Below are positions 5,858-7,598 of a stretch of DNA of 7,598 nt, piece after piece. The notes under the pieces were generated by a model. That model was given only the letters and a program-made list of their open reading frames with translations. It searched no databases and was not told the origin of the DNA. The position numbers and the translations under genes were made by a program. Origin of the DNA: a bacterium. GTDB lineage: Bacteria > Zixibacteria > MSB-5A5 > GN15 > FEB-12. Positions within the stretch are counted from its first letter, which is position 1, and each line of letters starts with the position of its first letter. The stretch spans positions 1 through 7,598 of the forward strand of contig DAOUUR010000102.1 of assembly GCA_030668045.1 (NCBI GenBank). The letters are read 5' to 3'.

Positions 5858-7598
5858 ATGACCAAATATGCGTCCTACATACTCTTCTTGATGATAACAA
5901 TTCTGGTCGTCACCCTGTATCTTAATGGGTTCGGCCCGATGTCGGCCCTGCAGCAATCGGTCGACGATTTCCTCTGTCAAACGACGGCCCCGGAAGGCAC
6001 CCGGCCGAACGTTGTCCTTGTTAAGATCGACGGTCAGGCTTTTGACGAGTTTGGATCGTGGCCATGGAATCACGACCTCATCGCCGATCTGCTGGCGGCA
6101 ACTGCCGGAGGCGACCCCAAAGCGATTGCTGTCACTTTTGAACTGGCTGAGGACGCCAGCCAGGATTCTGCCGGACATACTGCCGTCATGGCCGAACAAC
6201 TGGGATGGATCGACAATGTCATCCTGCCGTACGATATAGCTCTGGCAAGTTTCCGCACCGGGAAAACCAACAACCCTAAGCACCTGTTCAACCACTCGAT
6301 TGCAGTTAGCAATCCTCTTGGCTTGATCAACGAGACTTCGACGCTTCAGGTCCGCAAGGTCTTCATGCCTGCCGAGAGAATTCTGGATAGTGAGCCCTAT
6401 CTGGCTTTTGAATACCGCAAACCTGATGACGACCGCTTGCTGAGGCGTCAACCGCTGGCAATGAATTACGAGGGATACTACTACCCGTCGATGTCTCTGC
6501 TTACTGCTGCGGTCTATCTTGGAATTCCAACCGATCAGATCAACGTCATTGAAAATAAAAAAATAGACTTAGGCGGTCTGGTTGACATACCTGTCAATAA
6601 CCGAGGCGAGTACTATATCAATTTCCCGCGCGAACATGCTTTTGTATCATACTCCGCCGCTCAACTGCTCGGCGATGATTTCAACTACTCAGTTCTGAAC
6701 AACAAGGCCGTCATCATATGTATTGACGATCCCACCTATACTGAATATATCAACACTCCGGCGTTGGCTCAGATTCCGAACTATGTAATCACCGCTTCCC
6801 TTGTCGAGAACTTCATCAACAAGAACATCGTTCTACCCAGCGAAAACCAGAAGTCCCTGGTTCTGTTGGTGCTCTTTGCCATTGGTGGTCTCTGTGCCTA
6901 TTTCCTGCCGCAGGTCTCTTCGTTGTACCGATTTATCATTCTGTTCTGTGGCTTCATAATTCTTGCCAACGTCAACTACTTCATGGTCAGTTCGTTCGGC
7001 ATGCTGGCCCAGTCGGCATATGTCGCCCTGGAGCTGGTTTTGTTTATAATTGCAGCGCCCCTGCTGGAATCGTCCCTGATTACCGGCGAAGACAATGCCG
7101 AAAAGTCCAAGAAGAAAAAGAAGAAGCTGCCAAGAGCCAACGTTTCAGGGCTTGAAGAGCTTGATATTGAAGACGTTCCCGTCAGAGAAATCAAGGAATC
7201 CGACAACCGACCGGAAGATGAAAAAACAACGGCGTTCCAACAACCTTTCAACAACATGGACAAAACCTCGGCAACCGCCAAGCCTAAGGCTGAAGAAGGC
7301 TTCCAGGACCATCAGGCTATCTCTCTTGAGGAAGAGCCGGAGAAAACATCTACCATCGCTGATGTACCTGCAGATCCGCAGCCTGAGATTATCAGCCCCA
7401 CCAGTTCAGTTTCCGGGAGCGCTCAGCCCGCTGACTCCAACGATGAAGCAGCCGACATATCTTCTAAAATTCCGGAATTTGATAGTGGCCCAATCCTATC
7501 CCCCGACTCCATCACTAATCTCGGTCGATACCAGATTCTCGGCACATTGGGCAAGGGAGCGATGGGACATGTTTACAAGGGAGTTGACCCGGCCATCA
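5858..7598 (+). CDS. CHASE2 sensor Ser/Thr protein kinase, 3' end beyond window
   Basis: The frame is open from ATG 5858 to the right edge, 580 codons without a stop. Residues 4-25 form a transmembrane segment. Residues about 32-325 are a CHASE2-type extracytoplasmic sensor domain, shown by NVVLVKIDGQAFDEFGSWPW (51-70) and a C-terminal YINTP...VITASLVENF block (297-319). Three transmembrane helices follow (about 333-350, 357-376 and 382-403), then a Lys-rich stretch SKKKKKK (417-423) that fits the cytoplasmic membrane face. A low-complexity, acidic and Pro/Ser-rich linker covers about 424-553. The Ser/Thr kinase domain begins at LGRYQILGTLGKGAMGHVYKG (555-575) with the glycine-rich ATP loop, and is cut before the catalytic Lys. 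This CHASE2, three-helix, kinase order is known in bacteria, although the kinase is often N-terminal to the sensor. The gene lies 12 bases after the phosphoesterase stop, with only a weak AAGG as ribosome binding site. The ligand is unknown; kinase activity cannot be judged because the catalytic loop is outside the window. Confidence 0.88.
   Translation, partial: MTKYASYILFLMITILVVTLYLNGFGPMSALQQSVDDFLCQTTAPEGTRPNVVLVKIDGQAFDEFGSWPWNHDLIADLLAATAGGDPKAIAVTFELAEDASQDSAGHTAVMAEQLGWIDNVILPYDIALASFRTGKTNNPKHLFNHSIAVSNPLGLINETSTLQVRKVFMPAERILDSEPYLAFEYRKPDDDRLLRRQPLAMNYEGYYYPSMSLLTAAVYLGIPTDQINVIENKKIDLGGLVDIPVNNRGEYYINFPREHAFVSYSAAQLLGDDFNYSVLNNKAVIICIDDPTYTEYINTPALAQIPNYVITASLVENFINKNIVLPSENQKSLVLLVLFAIGGLCAYFLPQVSSLYRFIILFCGFIILANVNYFMVSSFGMLAQSAYVALELVLFIIAAPLLESSLITGEDNAEKSKKKKKKLPRANVSGLEELDIEDVPVREIKESDNRPEDEKTTAFQQPFNNMDKTSATAKPKAEEGFQDHQAISLEEEPEKTSTIADVPADPQPEIISPTSSVSGSAQPADSNDEAADISSKIPEFDSGPILSPDSITNLGRYQILGTLGKGAMGHVYKGVDPAI

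Noticed and set aside
5828..6451. Minus-strand open frame of 207 codons opposite the CHASE2 gene
   Set aside because: The plus frame encodes a continuous CHASE2-kinase protein with transmembrane helices and conserved motifs; the minus frame has none.
7112..7126. A-rich run encoding six lysines as a possible frameshift site
   Set aside because: The zero frame stays open to the window edge and reaches a correct kinase glycine loop, so no frameshift is needed.

Overview
The window (7,598 bases, roughly half G+C) looks like chromosomal DNA of a Gram-negative-type bacterium. It holds seven genes, densely packed, with no mobile element, RNA gene or CRISPR. The mixture suggests an uncultivated FCB-type or deltaproteobacteria-like lineage, for example Zixibacteria. 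It includes a lipoprotein multiheme cytochrome c with PKD domains, an electron transfer flavoprotein subunit, a DusB-type tRNA enzyme, and FHA and Ser/Thr kinase signalling. The taxon is an inference from gene style only.

Layout. Positions 1-124 (minus) hold the first 41 codons of an SPFH/YdjI-type protein that runs off the left edge. A 212-base spacer follows, ending in a near-consensus sigma-70-type promoter (TTGACC, 17 bases, TATAAT at 278-306). That promoter drives a 606-residue lipoprotein at 337-2157 with five CXXCH haem sites, one CX3CH site and three PKD domains. A strong intrinsic terminator (2183-2220) closes this unit. Convergent to it on the minus strand are etfA (2245-3207) and, upstream of etfA, a DusB-like tRNA-dihydrouridine synthase (3297-4298). 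They are separated by a spacer with a 12-bp perfect inverted repeat and a small A/T-rich hairpin just before the etfA ribosome binding site. No etfB is beside etfA, which is unusual.

From 4421 to the right edge a plus-strand operon runs with gaps of 3 and 12 bases: a double FHA-domain protein, a calcineurin-like metallophosphoesterase, and a membrane protein with a CHASE2 sensor domain, three transmembrane segments, a long linker and the beginning of a Ser/Thr protein kinase domain. The last gene is cut at the right edge just after the kinase glycine-rich loop.

The three genes look like one phospho-signalling module. An envelope signal sensed by CHASE2 could control the kinase, the FHA protein could be its substrate or reader, and the phosphoesterase could be an associated hydrolase. 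The FHA protein has a threonine in a TMVL context in its linker that could be the phosphosite. These links are inferred from family knowledge and gene order. The other point of interest is the cytochrome-PKD fusion, which may put redox centres at the cell surface.
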